From assembly GCF_021134715.1 (NCBI RefSeq), contig NC_060019.1, positions 2,232,001 to 2,296,000 on the forward strand: a stretch of DNA of 64,000 bases, read 5' to 3'. This document shows, one piece after another, positions 40,020 through 51,614 of this stretch. The number at the start of each line of letters is the position of its first letter. Position 1 is the first letter of the stretch. A program made the position numbers and the translations under genes. This stretch comes from Daphnia pulex. Lineage: Eukaryota > Arthropoda > Branchiopoda > Diplostraca > Daphniidae. A model generated the notes under the pieces. It saw nothing but the letters and a program-made list of their open reading frames with translations. It was not told the DNA's origin and did no database searches.

Positions 40020-43000
40020 TTATGGATTAGAAGGTGACATCTGGGGAGAATTTTTTGAATGAAGGAGGCTTGACCAGAGAGACTGTATTTCATTGATGGC
40101 TGGGGTGAGGTTTTGGCTGCGGGCGGTCCAGACGGTGATGATGTAGGATTGCATGAGGGCCAGTATTTTCTCTTTATTGGGGCCATTTCCAATGTCTCCA
40201 TTTATTGTTGATTTGAGTGGTTTTTGACATCCAAGTTTCGTTAGTTGAATTCGAAGCCATAAACTGATGTGGACTTTCTCAGAACAGAGTAACATAAGAT
40301 GGTCGTCAGTTTCTTGGTCGCCATTGCATAGAGGACATTGGTCATTTCTAGAAAGTCTGAGGCTTGTGAGGCGCATTTTGGTAGGGAGCTGATTATGGTT
40401 GAAATCCCAGACCAGTTCAGCGTTTCTTCCTTTCATTTTGGCCACCCAACGCCAGATGGAAGCCCAGTCGAGGTCTGGTTTCGCAACTTCGGTTCTCCCT
40501 GGTTGCCCAAGGTTAGCGATCAGGTGATTGTAGGTGGCGCGGTGATTGGATACGGTTGACGATGTGAAGATGCCAGCTTTAAGTAGATCGGTGATGGTTG
40601 AAAGTGCGGTGGTGAAGTATGGATGTGATGAATGGGTTGCATTAAATCTGGGCTGGGTGATTTGTTGAAGGAGATTCTTGAGGTGTGGACCCAACCAATA
40701 AACGGCTGCAGCTCTCTCAATAGCCTCGGGATGGATTAAAGATTTAAAGATTTGACGGGTGAAAAGGGATTGGAAGAATTGAAAAAGTAAGGTGACTCCA
40801 AGTCCACCTTGGAGTCGGGGGCGGATCAAAACATTTAGGGGTGGGTGCTCTCTTCGTTGTGCCCAAAGAAATTTGTTGCATTTTTGTTGGAGGAGAAGGG
40901 CTTGGGTTTTGTTGCAAGGGAGTACATGAGCTATATGAACAAGTTGTGATAAGACATGTTGTTTGATGAATAGGGCGCGACCATAAAAAGTGAAATGACG
41001 GTGTGTGTTTGTGATAAGAATATTTTGTATGATGTTGTACTGTCTTTGCCAATTGTCTCTTACTGTTGTTTTTATTTCAGAAGAAAAAGTAATTCCAAGA
41101 ATTTTCAAATTGTCTACTTGAGTTATCCAATCATGTGGCCAAGTACTTTTAGGATGAGTTTGATTGAAATTGCTTCTACGTGGGATCGAACTCCTAACCT
41201 TAGGAATCCCAGCCGACGCCGCTACCGTCTGCGCTACTACGGCCTGTGGATATTGATTTAAGGTCCAAGTGCCTAGACCAAGTAATTTTGTCTTCCCCTT
41301 GTTAATACGTGCATTTGTCCAGGCACAAAATTCTAGAATAATCTCGCATGCACGACGTACATCTTTCATTGATGAGACAAAAAACTACTAGATCATCTAC
41401 ATATGCACGAACTTTGATGCGTTTTCCGTAGTGTTCAATTCCGTCAATACCCCTAGACAAGCAAACTAAAAGCGGTTCAATATAGAGGGCAAACAGATGG
41501 ACTGACAGAGGGCACCCCTGTCGCACGGATTGTGCATTGTCCACAGTACCGACTATGTCATTACCGTTCAATGGCCATAGTTCAGTTATACTGTACAGCG
41601 TCTTCAACCAATCAACAAAGAGGGGGGGATAGCCCATGGCAGTCATTACTTCCCACAGAACGTCTCGATTGACAAGGTCATATGCTTTCTCTAAATCGTA
41701 CGCGAGAATGGCGGCCGGTTTGAGAGAAGATACCTCTTTTGATTTACGACCTGTATTATCAATGACATCTCGGATTAAACACAAGCTGTCAAAGATATAG
41801 CGGCCGGGTACACCACCTTTTTGATGTGAGTCTAGAGAGTTTTGAAGAGATTTTCTCAGACGAAAAGCCAATACTGACGCGATTAACTTATAATCGGTAT
41901 TTAACAAAGAGATTGGTCGGTAATCGGTGATTTTACTCGGTGATGGGATTTTTGGGACTAATCTTATAGCTGCCCTTCCCTGCGACGGCTGGAGTTTTCT
42001 TTTTTCGAGGACGCAATTCATCATTTCCAGAAAATGAACACCAATAACATCCCAAAATTTTATATAAAACTCAAAAGGAATGCCATCTGTACCCGGGGCC
42101 TTGTTCTTTTTAGTTGCCTTAAGGGCGATGTTAATTTCATCTACTGTGAACGGATCTACAAGAAAGTTGCCACTCTCCGGGATCGAACCTAGTACTCCTC
42201 GATTCAACGCTTGAGCGTTTAACGACTGAGCTACCACTGATACACCCGAATCGTTTTTAGTGGGTTTTGTACGGGTAAGTGCACCTCTAATCCCTTCTAG
42301 AAATTTTCCAGCTAATTGGGTATTGGGGGAGGGCTGGTTCTGAAAAATTCTACTAAAGTGTTCAATTATTTCTTGATTAATCTGCTCAGGTTGGGTAATT
42401 TTACAGTTATCATTAGTTTTGAGCTGAGTGATCAGAGACTTCTGGAAATTGCTCGTTGACTTGTTCATATGAAAGGTAGATGGCTCTTCTTCGGCTATAC
42501 TTTGAACGCGTGAACGTATTGCAAATCCCCTCAATGCTTCTCGCTCCCAGGCTAGAAACTCACGTTTCAACTCCATGTAACGCGCATGATTGAAATTTAC
42601 ATTGTTCACGGTTTCTTTTAGTTGATGTTGGAGTAATTTCCTTTTGACTCTCTGATCACAGATTCTCTTTTTACAATAGTTCATTGATAATCGCCTGAGG
42701 CTAGGTTTGAAAATAATCTCCCACCAATGATCTACGTTTTCAATACGGGATGGGTGTTGAGACATTTCTTCAATAAAGACATGCACCAAGTTTATATATT
42801 CTTCTTCCTCAAGAATTGATGAGTTAAGTTTCCATAAATTCCTTGACTTGTTCCTCACTACACTAGGAGGGGTGGTGCTGTTTATATACCCTACGATTGG
42901 TCTGTGATCCCCGAGTGGTAAGTCGTGCAAATGGATATCAGAAAATTTTACGTGATGGTGGCAATAAATTCGGTCCAATCTAGCCTGGCTAGCCGCACAA

Positions 43001-43560
43001 TTGTACGTCCAACAAGGTTCATTTTTCCGAATTTCTCTCCAGACATCTGTTAATGAAAGGGCTTTTACTAAATCTCGGAGGGGTTCTAGTAATGCTAGTC
43101 TAATTTTAGGTGGTGTTGTCTTGCTACTTTTACGGTCATCGATCTCGTCAACGGCATTAAAATCTCCCAATATAATTGCTGGTGCCTTATACTGGGCAAC
43201 ATAAGCCGGAATAGTTTGCCGGAGGAAAGAATCTCTATAACTTTTATTTTGGTCACCAGATGGGGCGTAAATACACACGAAAGCAAGACCCTTTACTTCC
43301 ATGGCTATCAGCCTCCCCTCCGGTTCAAACAAAATGTTTTTGGCGCTCAGCCCGTGTCGTACTAGGATGGCTGTCCCATGTTGTCTAGGACCGAGATTTG
43401 TGTGCATCTGGTAATGTTTAGTAAATACGGTGCTAGAGTGAAATACTACTTCTTGCAAACATATAATATCAAGTTTATTATGTAAAAAGAAATTGAGTAT
43501 TATTTGAAGTTTGTCAGGTGACGATATTCTGTTGATATTATATGTCGCGATGTTAGTCAT
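40020..43560 (-). pseudogene. LINE ORF2, copy 4, one frameshift
   Basis: One extra A in the run at 41379-41384, just after YVDDLVVF, splits the frame into 41302-43560 (APE plus RT through YVDD) and 40020-41369 (the rest). Copy 5, its near-identical twin, lacks this insertion, so the frameshift arose after the duplication or is a sequencing error in a homopolymer. Confidence 0.9.
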
Positions 43561-43562
43561 GA

Positions 43563-44999
43563 TTAATATTTAAATTTGGGTTTAGAGGGTTGGGTTTTGT
43601 TATCGTGGGCTTTTTTCCTTCTAACGGCCTCCATTGCTTTGAGAGTTTTATCTACTATGGGGGTTGATGGAGTGCCGAGGGGGACGCCCAAGGACTCCTG
43701 AGTCTCACTCACATGACTAGCCTCCTGGCTATCAAGTGGCCGTTGTCCTGGCTGAATACTCCCACCAGAAAAAGAAATGTCTTCATCAGGATTTGAAATC
43801 GAAACCACTTCGGTTGCATCCATCTCTTCAACCACCTCGTTATCCATCTGATCTATCGTGGATGGATTAGATGGTACTCCAGGTGAGATTGGAGCGGGTG
43901 GAACATCGTTCCCCCCAGAGAGGGCGGGAAAAGAATTAATGTCCGCACCCGGTATCGAAACTGGAACCTCTCGAGTCGGAGACCCGAGTTCAACCAACTG
44001 AGCTACACCAGATACAATTTCCTCAGCTACCTCGCCCGAGCCAGAGGAAGAGGCAGTACGACTCCTCTTTTTTGATTGTTTTTGTTGGTCACGGAATTCC
44101 CTCGTCTGTTTCATTTTCTTTTTCTTGACCAATTTGGACGCAACAGACGAACCTACACAGTTGGTGTCTTCAGCGTCAGCATCGGTGTCAGAAGAAGATT
44201 CAGTTCCATCGGGTTTCGAAATCTGATCCTCTGGAGCTCCATCAAGAACGACAACAGTCGACGTCGTTGGCCTCTGGGCTAACTCGGGGAATGTATCAGC
44301 GTCAACAGTTGGAGCAATTGGCATTTGCCCGCCACCAATCGGGCCTGTCTCCTGGGGCTTCCTAACAGTTGTCCTAACTGGGCCACGATTTGTTAGTAAT
44401 ACACTGCTATAGCTACGTGTTCCAATGGGGCCTTTTGAAATGGTGCTGGGGTTTGTTAAACTACGGGGTTGCTTGGGGCAATTAGCTAAGACATGGGTGG
44501 GAGAATCACACATGCGGCATGTGTGCATTTGCCCTGCATAAGACACCATTATTGGTTCCTTGTAGCTTCCAAAGGTGATATAAGACGGAATGCTCTTGTG
44601 GATTTCCATATCCACGTTGACAATTCCAGTCTTTATCCCGTTCCACCTTGGGAGCGATCTATCCTGATACGTGTCCCAAAAAATCCGAGAAATCACTCCA
44701 TACTCACGCAATCTCTTGTTTAGCAGGCTTAGGTCATCATCGAATTTGAAATGTTGAATTCTAACGCGTACAAGGTTAACTGACCTATCTCTCACTCTAA
44801 TTTTGACCTCCTTGCCACTAATGACTACTGATTCTTTAGCACTAAATTTATTCAAAAATTCAATATGGTCATTGACGGTCTTGAACCCAATTCGGAAAAC
44901 GCAAATAGCTCGTCCTGGTAGGCGAGAAACTGCATCAAAGATGCTATCAGATTCATTACTGTCGTGCTCGAAACATTCGTAGAACTCATGCCTGGTCAC
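43563..44999 (-). CDS. LINE ORF1, copy 4, N-terminally shortened (478 aa)
   Basis: One C is missing from GATCCCATTTTACCC, right after the conserved ATG, so the full frame now starts at MTRHEFYECF (residue 37 of the 514-aa form). The folded domain, CCHC and C-terminal part remain. Copy 5 has the same change. Contains NPST for IPST. Confidence 0.85.
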   Translation of the reverse strand: MTRHEFYECFEHDSNESDSIFDAVSRLPGRAICVFRIGFKTVNDHIEFLNKFSAKESVVISGKEVKIRVRDRSVNLVRVRIQHFKFDDDLSLLNKRLREYGVISRIFWDTYQDRSLPRWNGIKTGIVNVDMEIHKSIPSYITFGSYKEPIMVSYAGQMHTCRMCDSPTHVLANCPKQPRSLTNPSTISKGPIGTRSYSSVLLTNRGPVRTTVRKPQETGPIGGGQMPIAPTVDADTFPELAQRPTTSTVVVLDGAPEDQISKPDGTESSSDTDADAEDTNCVGSSVASKLVKKKKMKQTREFRDQQKQSKKRSRTASSSGSGEVAEEIVSGVAQLVELGSPTREVPVSIPGADINSFPALSGGNDVPPAPISPGVPSNPSTIDQMDNEVVEEMDATEVVSISNPDEDISFSGGSIQPGQRPLDSQEASHVSETQESLGVPLGTPSTPIVDKTLKAMEAVRRKKAHDNKTQPSKPKFKY

Positions 45000-45263
45000 T
45001 TCAGTATTACCAAAAGAGATTTCGGCAGTACGTGGCCAGACGTCTGGGGATTCCGATCCATTTTACCCACAATAACAGGGGCAAAAGGACGGGGAGAAAA
45101 ATGCAAAAAGAGGGAACAAAACCAAAATGGCGCTCAACAAACAACAAGGGAAACAGGACACACAAGCAACAATACAACAGAAGAGAAACAAAAAAAAGAA
45201 CAAATAGTTTTTTGACTCACAGCAAGATGTCACACTTGGGAGCTCAGTTATACACGTCTAGTC

Positions 45264-45299
45264 ACAGCCGAACGCGCTAGCCAATTGCGCCACAGAGGC
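45264..45299 (-). pseudogene. tRNA-Asn(GTT) 5' half, cut by LINE copy 4
   Basis: Standard 5' junction at ACAGCC. Confidence 0.93.
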
Positions 45300-45404
45300 A
45301 TGCTGGTTGATTAACGACACACTCGTCAAGATCAACAGGCAAACCAAACATTACCTTTTTTTAGTGTGGCCAACGCTAATAAAATGTTGCAGAAACATTG
45401 TGGG

Positions 45405-45477
45405 GCTTCCATAGTGTAGAGGTTATCACGTCGGCTTCACACGCTGAAGGTCCTCAGTTCGATCCTGAATGGAAGCA
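45405..45477 (+). tRNA. tRNA-Val-CAC: tRNA-Val(CAC), unit D1
   Basis: T stem CTCAG/CTGAA: the outer pair is lost (C-A). Confidence 0.9.
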
Positions 45478-45707
45478 TCAGTATAACGTTAGGAAAAAAT
45501 AATCGTAGGAGAAAAGGAAATGAAATGGAATTAATAACTTGTAATGTATCTTATCTTGATGACAACTAGACTAGAACAAGTAGACATCTGGAAAGTACAC
45601 ACAGACAACCAACCAATCATAGTAAAAGTTATCTCACGGTTCCTGGAAAGGAAAAAATGTCGTCAATAAGACTTGGTTCATTACATTGGAATAGAGCGCA
45701 ATAGTAA

Positions 45708-45780
45708 GCCTGGCTAGCTCAGTCGGTAGAGCATGAGACTCTTAATCTCAGGGTCGGGGGTTCGAGCCCCCCGTTGGGCG
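45708..45780 (+). tRNA. tRNA-Lys-CTT: tRNA-Lys(CTT), unit D1
   Basis: Majority sequence, long spacer form follows. Confidence 0.97.
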
Positions 45781-45904
45781 TCTATATTTACAATATATTG
45801 CTTCTCTCATATATTTGCAAATAAATGCAGATGAAAGTTAGAAGTTGGGAGACGATCGTTAGAATTTTGTAATCATTCCAGAATAATTCTATAGCGGAAT
45901 TGTA

Positions 45905-45977
45905 GTTTCCATAGTGTAGTGGTTATCACGTCGGCCTAACACGCTGAAGGTCCTTAGTTCGATCCTGGGTGGAAACA
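45905..45977 (+). tRNA. tRNA-Val-AAC: tRNA-Val(AAC), unit D1
   Basis: T stem CTTAG: one pair becomes a T-G wobble; otherwise majority. Confidence 0.95.
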
Positions 45978-46492
45978 GGACAATGTATTTTTAGAAAGAC
46001 TATCAAAAAAGCACATTTTGGTTTTTTGAAAAAGCCAAGCATTCATGTTTCTTGTGAAAATGAAATCTACATTATGACAATGTGAAGATATTCGCAATGC
46101 TGTACCCGGAGGAAGTCAACAGAAAGCGGGAAATCAATGATGACTGTGGTTGTTGAAAAAGGTGCTATAACCCCGAAGAGACTTCTTCTGTAGCCAAACG
46201 TCAATGACTGTTGTTTTAGGGAAATGAGAAATGACTTGCTCTGGATGGGGAAGAATTCCATAAACACCGGAGGGGAATCTATATAGATTACACCTGAACC
46301 TGGAACAGTAGCTCCGAACAGTGGAAGAACATCATGTGCGTGCACCCTACGCTGCAAATGTTCAGTAGATTTAACAGTCATCAGTTAAAGAAGCCATATC
46401 GCGAGTGTGCGCTCTTCATTGGACGCTTTAGTTGGTTAAAGGTGTCATGAGGCGAAGAAATTGAATTAAAACAACAGTAGTCATTCACCATG

Positions 46493-46566
46493 CGCCCCTG
46501 GGTGGGATCGAACCACCAGCCTTCCGGTTAACAGCCGAACGCGCTAGCCAATTGCGCCACAGAGGC
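46493..46566 (-). tRNA. tRNA-Asn-GTT: tRNA-Asn(GTT), unit D1
   Basis: Majority sequence, intact. Confidence 0.97.
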
Positions 46567-46671
46567 ATGCTGGTTGATTAACGACACACTCGTCAAGATC
46601 AACAGGCAAACCAAACATTGCCTTTTTTTAGTGTGGCCAACGCTAATAAAATGTTGCAGAAACATTGTGGG

Positions 46672-46744
46672 GCTTCCATAGTGTAGAGGTTATCACGTCG
46701 GCTTCACACGCTGAAGGTCCTCAGTTCGATCCTGAGTGGAAGCA
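46672..46744 (+). tRNA. tRNA-Val-CAC: tRNA-Val(CAC), unit D2
   Basis: Majority sequence. Confidence 0.97.
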
Positions 46745-46974
46745 TCAGTATAACGTTAGGAAAAAATAATCGTAGGAGAAAAGGAAATGAAATGGAATTA
46801 ATAACTTGTAATGTATCTTATCTTGATGACAACTAGACTAGAACAAGTAGACATCTGGAAACTACACACAGACAACCAACCAATCATAGTAAAAGTTATC
46901 TCACGGTTCCTGGAAAGGAAAAAATGTCGTCAATAAGACTTGGTTCATTACATTGGAATAGAGCGCAATAGTAA

Positions 46975-47047
46975 GCCTGGCTAGCTCAGTCGGTAGAGCA
47001 TGAGACTCTTAATCTCAGGGTCGGGGGTTCGAGCCCCCCGTTGGGCG
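46975..47047 (+). tRNA. tRNA-Lys-CTT: tRNA-Lys(CTT), unit D2
   Basis: Majority sequence; boundary between the two 8.05-kb repeats. Confidence 0.97.
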
Positions 47048-47144
47048 TCATATATTTGCAAATAAATGCAGATGAAAGTTAGAAGCTGGGAGACGATCGT
47101 TAGAATTTTGTAATCATTCCAGAATAATTCTATAGCGGATTGTA

Positions 47145-47217
47145 GTTTCCATAGTGTAGTGGTTATCACGTCGGCCTTACACGCTGAAGGTCCTCAGTTC
47201 GATCCTGGGTGGAAACA
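47145..47217 (+). tRNA. tRNA-Val-TAC: tRNA-Val(TAC), unit D2
   Basis: The loop CTTACAC gives TAC; duplicate of the gene at 39092. Confidence 0.95.
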
Positions 47218-47732
47218 GGACAATGTATTTTTAGAAAGACTATCAAAAAAGCACATTTTGGTTTTTTGAAAAAGCCAAGCATTCATGTTTCTTGTGAAAA
47301 TGAAATCTACATTATGACAATGTGAAGATATTCGCAATGCTGTATCCGGAGGAAGTCAACAGAAAGCGGGAAATCAATGATGACTGTGGTTGTTGAAAAA
47401 GGTGCTATAACCCCGAAGAGACTTCTTCTGTAGCCAAACGTCAATGACTGTTGTTTTAGGGAAATGAGAAATGACTTGCTCTGGATGGGGAAGAATTCCA
47501 TAAACACCGGAGGGGAATCTATATAGATTACACCTGAACCTGGAACAGTAGCTCCGAACAGTGGAAGAACATCATGTGCGTGCACCCTACGCTGCAAATG
47601 TTCAGTAGATTTAACAGTCATCAGTTAAAGAAGCCATATCGCGAGTGTGCGCTCTTCATTGGACGCTTTAGTTGGTTAAAGGAGTCATGAGGCGAAGAAA
47701 TTGAATTAAAACAACAGTAGTCATTCACCATG

Positions 47733-47769
47733 CGCCCCTGGGTGGGATCGAACCACCAGCCTTCCGGTT
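47733..47769 (-). pseudogene. tRNA-Asn(GTT) 3' half, cut by LINE copy 5
   Basis: Ends at CCGGTT then the LINE poly-T; partner half at 53316-53351. Confidence 0.93.
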
Positions 47770-48072
47770 TTTTTTTTTTTAATATTTAAACGATTTATTG
47801 TCACAATTAAAATTTAAATTTCTTTACAGATACTTGGGGCATTTACGAGATTTGTGACATAAGTGACTTGCTGTGGCCAAGGAGAAACATTACAAACAGA
47901 AAAAGAAAACATTTCGAGACGGAAATGAAAGAGGACAAATGATTTTAGTAAAAAATGTGGAATTTAACAATACGACATCTGGGGGGGGGATCCAAGAAAT
48001 AATAGTTGTAATGAGAGAACAATGTTGTATAAAGGTAAGAAGAAATCTGTTGAGAATTTTGAGAGAGAATAT

Positions 48073-51000
48073 TTATGGATTAGAAGGTGACATCTGGGGA
48101 GAATTTTTTGAATGAAGGAGGCTTGACCAGAGAGACTGTATTTCATTGATGGCTGGGGTGAGGTTTTGGCTGCGGGCGGTCCAGACGGTGATGATGTAGG
48201 ATTGCATGAGGGCCAGTATTTTCTCTTTATTGGGGCCATTTCCAATGTCTCCATTTATTGTTGATTTGAGTGGTTTTTGACATCCAAGTTTCGTTAGTTG
48301 AATTCGAAGCCATAAACTGATGTGGACTTTCTCAGAACAGAGTAACATAAGATGGTCGTCAGTTTCTTGGTCGCCATTGCATAGAGGACATTGGTCATTT
48401 CTAGAAAGTCTGAGGCTTGTGAGGCGCATTTTGGTAGGGAGCTGATTATGGTTGAAATCCCAGACCAGTTCAGCGTTTCTTCCTTTCATTTTGGCCACCC
48501 AACGCCAGATGGAAGCCCAGTCGAGGTCTGGTTTCGCAACTTCGGTTCTCCCTGGTTGCCCAAGGTTAGCGATCAGGTGATTGTAGGTGGCGCGGTGATT
48601 GGATACGGTTGACGATGTGAAGATGCCAGCTTTAAGTAGATCGGTGATGGTTGAAAGTGCGGTGGTGAAGTATGGATGTGATGAATGGGTTGCATTAAAT
48701 CTGGGCTGGGTGATTTGTTGAAGGAGATTCTTGAGGTGTGGACCCAACCAATAAACGGCTGCAGCTCTCTCAATAGCCTCGGGATGGATTAAAGATTTAA
48801 AGATTTGACGGGTGAAAAGGGATTGGAAGAATTGAAAAAGTAAGGTGACTCCAAGTCCACCTTGGAGTCGGGGGCGGATCAAAACATTTAGGGGTGGGTG
48901 CTCTCTTCGTTGTGCCCAAAGAAATTTGTTGCATTTTTGTTGGAGGAGAAGGGCTTGGGTTTTGTTGCAAGGGAGTACATGAGCTATATGAACAAGTTGT
49001 GATAAGACATGTTGTTTGATGAATAGGGCGCGACCATAAAAAGTGAAATGACGGTGTGTGTTTGTGATAAGAATATTTTGTATGATGTTGTACTGTCTTT
49101 GCCAATTGTCTCTTACTGTTGTTTTTATTTCAGAAGAAAAAGTAATTCCAAGAATTTTCAAATTGTCTACTTGAGTTATCCAATCATGTGGCCAAGTACT
49201 TTTAGGATGAGTTTGATTGAAATTGCTTCTACGTGGGATCGAACTCCTAACCTTAGGAATCCCAGCCGACGCCGCTACCGTCTGCGCTACTACGGCCTGT
49301 GGATATTGATTTAAGGTCCAAGTGCCTAGACCAAGTAATTTTGTCTTCCCCTTGTTAATACGTGCATTTGTCCAGGCACAAAATTCTAGAATAATCTCGC
49401 ATGCACGACGTACATCTTTCATTGATGAGACAAAAACTACTAGATCATCTACATATGCACGAACTTTGATGCGTTTTCCGTAGTGTTCAATTCCGTCAAT
49501 ACCCCTAGACAAGCAAACTAAAAGCGGTTCAATATAGAGGGCAAACAGATGGACTGACAGAGGGCACCCCTGTCGCACGGATTGTGCATTGTCCACAGTA
49601 CCGACTATGTCATTACCGTTCAATGGCCATAGTTCAGTTATACTGTACAGCGTCTTCAACCAATCAACAAAGAGGGGGGGATAGCCCATGGCAGTCATTA
49701 CTTCCCACAGAACGTCTCGATTGACAAGGTCATATGCTTTCTCTAAATCGTACGCGAGAATGGCGGCCGGTTTGAGAGAAGATACCTCTTTTGATTTACG
49801 ACCTGTATTATCAATGACATCTCGGATTAAACACAAGCTGTCAAAGATATAGCGGCCGGGTACACCACCTTTTTGATGTGAGTCTAGAGAGTTTTGAAGA
49901 GATTTTCTCAGACGAAAAGCCAATACTGACGCGATTAACTTATAATCGGTATTTAACAAAGAGATTGGTCGGTAATCGGTGATTTTACTCGGTGATGGGA
50001 TTTTTGGGACTAATCTTATAGCTGCCCTTCCCTGCGACGGCTGGAGTTTTCTTTTTTCGAGGACGCAATTCATCATTTCCAGAAAATGAACACCAATAAC
50101 ATCCCAAAATTTTATATAAAACTCAAAAGGAATGCCATCTGTACCCGGGGCCTTGTTCTTTTTAGTTGCCTTAAGGGCGATGTTAATTTCATCTACTGTG
50201 AACGGATCTACAAGAAAGTTGCCACTCTCCGGGATCGAACCTAGTACTCCTCGATTCAACGCTTGAGCGTTTAACGACTGAGCTACCACTGATACACCCG
50301 AATCGTTTTTAGTGGGTTTTGTACGGGTAAGTGCACCTCTAATCCCTTCTAGAAATTTTCCAGCTAATTGGGTATTGGGGGAGGGCTGGTTCTGAAAAAT
50401 TCTACTAAAGTGTTCAATTATTTCTTGATTAATCTGCTCAGGTTGGGTAATTTTACAGTTATCATTAGTTTTGAGCTGAGTGATCAGAGACTTCTGGAAA
50501 TTGCTCGTTGACTTGTTCATATGAAAGGTAGATGGCTCTTCTTCGGCTATACTTTGAACGCGTGAACGTATTGCAAATCCCCTCAATGCTTCTCGCTCCC
50601 AGGCTAGAAACTCACGTTTCAACTCCATGTAACGCGCATGATTGAAATTTACATTGTTCACGGTTTCTTTTAGTTGATGTTGGAGTAATTTCCTTTTGAC
50701 TCTCTGATCACAGATTCTCTTTTTACAATAGTTCATTGATAATCGCCTGAGGCTAGGTTTGAAAATAATCTCCCACCAATGATCTACGTTTTCAATACGG
50801 GATGGGTGTTGAGACATTTCTTCAATAAAGACATGCACCAAGTTTATATATTCTTCTTCCTCAAGAATTGATGAGTTAAGTTTCCATAAATTCCTTGACT
50901 TGTTCCTCACTACACTAGGAGGGGTGGTGCTGTTTATATACCCTACGATTGGTCTGTGATCCCCGAGTGGTAAGTCGTGCAAATGGATATCAGAAAATTT

Positions 51001-51612
51001 TACGTGATGGTGGCAATAAATTCGGTCCAATCTAGCCTGGCTAGCCGCACAATTGTACGTCCAACAAGGTTCATTTTTCCGAATTTCTCTCCAGACATCT
51101 GTTAATGAAAGGGCTTTTACTAAATCTCGGAGGGGTTCTAGTAATGCTAGTCTAATTTTAGGTGGTGTTGTCTTGCTACTTTTACGGTCATCGATCTCGT
51201 CAACGGCATTAAAATCTCCCAATATAATTGCTGGTGCCTTATACTGGGCAACATAAGCCGGAATAGTTTGCCGGAGGAAAGAATCTCTATAACTTTTATT
51301 TTGGTCACCAGATGGGGCGTAAATACACACGAAAGCAAGACCCTTTACTTCCATGGCTATCAGCCTCCCCTCCGGTTCAAACAAAATGTTTTTGGCGCTC
51401 AGCCCGTGTCGTACTAGGATGGCTGTCCCATGTTGTCTAGGACCGAGATTTGTGTGCATCTGGTAATGTTTAGTAAATACGGTGCTAGAGTGAAATACTA
51501 CTTCTTGCAAACATATAATATCAAGTTTATTATGTAAAAAGAAATTGAGTATTATTTGAAGTTTGTCAGGTGACGATATTCTGTTGATATTATATGTCGC
51601 GATGTTAGTCAT
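48073..51612 (-). CDS. LINE ORF2: APE endonuclease - reverse transcriptase (copy 5, intact, 1179 aa)
   Basis: The second full-length ORF2 in the window. All catalytic motifs of copy 1 are kept: GDFNAV, RLDRIY, GDHRPI, YDLEKAYD, RQGCPLS, YVDD and the CPLC knuckle. Private changes are ELWPLNGND, GIPKVRSS inside the second tRNA-like segment, HPKSTW and ALMQSYI. The C terminus is SPQMSPSNP, as in copy 1. Confidence 0.94.
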   Translation of the reverse strand: MTNIATYNINRISSPDKLQIILNFFLHNKLDIICLQEVVFHSSTVFTKHYQMHTNLGPRQHGTAILVRHGLSAKNILFEPEGRLIAMEVKGLAFVCIYAPSGDQNKSYRDSFLRQTIPAYVAQYKAPAIILGDFNAVDEIDDRKSSKTTPPKIRLALLEPLRDLVKALSLTDVWREIRKNEPCWTYNCAASQARLDRIYCHHHVKFSDIHLHDLPLGDHRPIVGYINSTTPPSVVRNKSRNLWKLNSSILEEEEYINLVHVFIEEMSQHPSRIENVDHWWEIIFKPSLRRLSMNYCKKRICDQRVKRKLLQHQLKETVNNVNFNHARYMELKREFLAWEREALRGFAIRSRVQSIAEEEPSTFHMNKSTSNFQKSLITQLKTNDNCKITQPEQINQEIIEHFSRIFQNQPSPNTQLAGKFLEGIRGALTRTKPTKNDSGVSVVAQSLNAQALNRGVLGSIPESGNFLVDPFTVDEINIALKATKKNKAPGTDGIPFEFYIKFWDVIGVHFLEMMNCVLEKRKLQPSQGRAAIRLVPKIPSPSKITDYRPISLLNTDYKLIASVLAFRLRKSLQNSLDSHQKGGVPGRYIFDSLCLIRDVIDNTGRKSKEVSSLKPAAILAYDLEKAYDLVNRDVLWEVMTAMGYPPLFVDWLKTLYSITELWPLNGNDIVGTVDNAQSVRQGCPLSVHLFALYIEPLLVCLSRGIDGIEHYGKRIKVRAYVDDLVVFVSSMKDVRRACEIILEFCAWTNARINKGKTKLLGLGTWTLNQYPQAVVAQTVAASAGIPKVRSSIPRRSNFNQTHPKSTWPHDWITQVDNLKILGITFSSEIKTTVRDNWQRQYNIIQNILITNTHRHFTFYGRALFIKQHVLSQLVHIAHVLPCNKTQALLLQQKCNKFLWAQRREHPPLNVLIRPRLQGGLGVTLLFQFFQSLFTRQIFKSLIHPEAIERAAAVYWLGPHLKNLLQQITQPRFNATHSSHPYFTTALSTITDLLKAGIFTSSTVSNHRATYNHLIANLGQPGRTEVAKPDLDWASIWRWVAKMKGRNAELVWDFNHNQLPTKMRLTSLRLSRNDQCPLCNGDQETDDHLMLLCSEKVHISLWLRIQLTKLGCQKPLKSTINGDIGNGPNKEKILALMQSYIITVWTARSQNLTPAINEIQSLWSSLLHSKNSPQMSPSNP

Positions 51613-51614
51613 GA

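Larger units (their letters stand above)
39717..45263 (-). mobile_element. LINE copy 4 (subfamily A)
   Basis: Full length with both standard Asn-loop junctions and a ~12-T tail. Twin of copy 5 through the 8.05-kb duplication. ORF1 has lost its conserved start frame and ORF2 has one frameshift. Confidence 0.93.
38922..46974. repeat. 8.05-kb higher-order tandem repeat, first copy
   Basis: Runs from the C2 Lys gene through LINE copy 4 and block D to the next Lys gene. It is nearly identical to 46975-55026. Visible differences include an A-run of six versus five in ORF2 and one Ile/Asn change in ORF1. Shared private marks include Val-TAC, AGAAGCTGGG, ELWPLNGND and MQSYI in ORF2, and the ORF1 start frameshift. 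The breakpoints lie in or near tRNA-Lys. Confidence 0.85.
45264..47769. repeat. tRNA gene array, block D: two units
   Basis: D1 has the long post-Lys spacer, the T-stem variant CTTAG in Val-AAC and the Ile-to-Val frame variant. D2 has Val-TAC and an Asn gene cut by LINE copy 5. Confidence 0.93.
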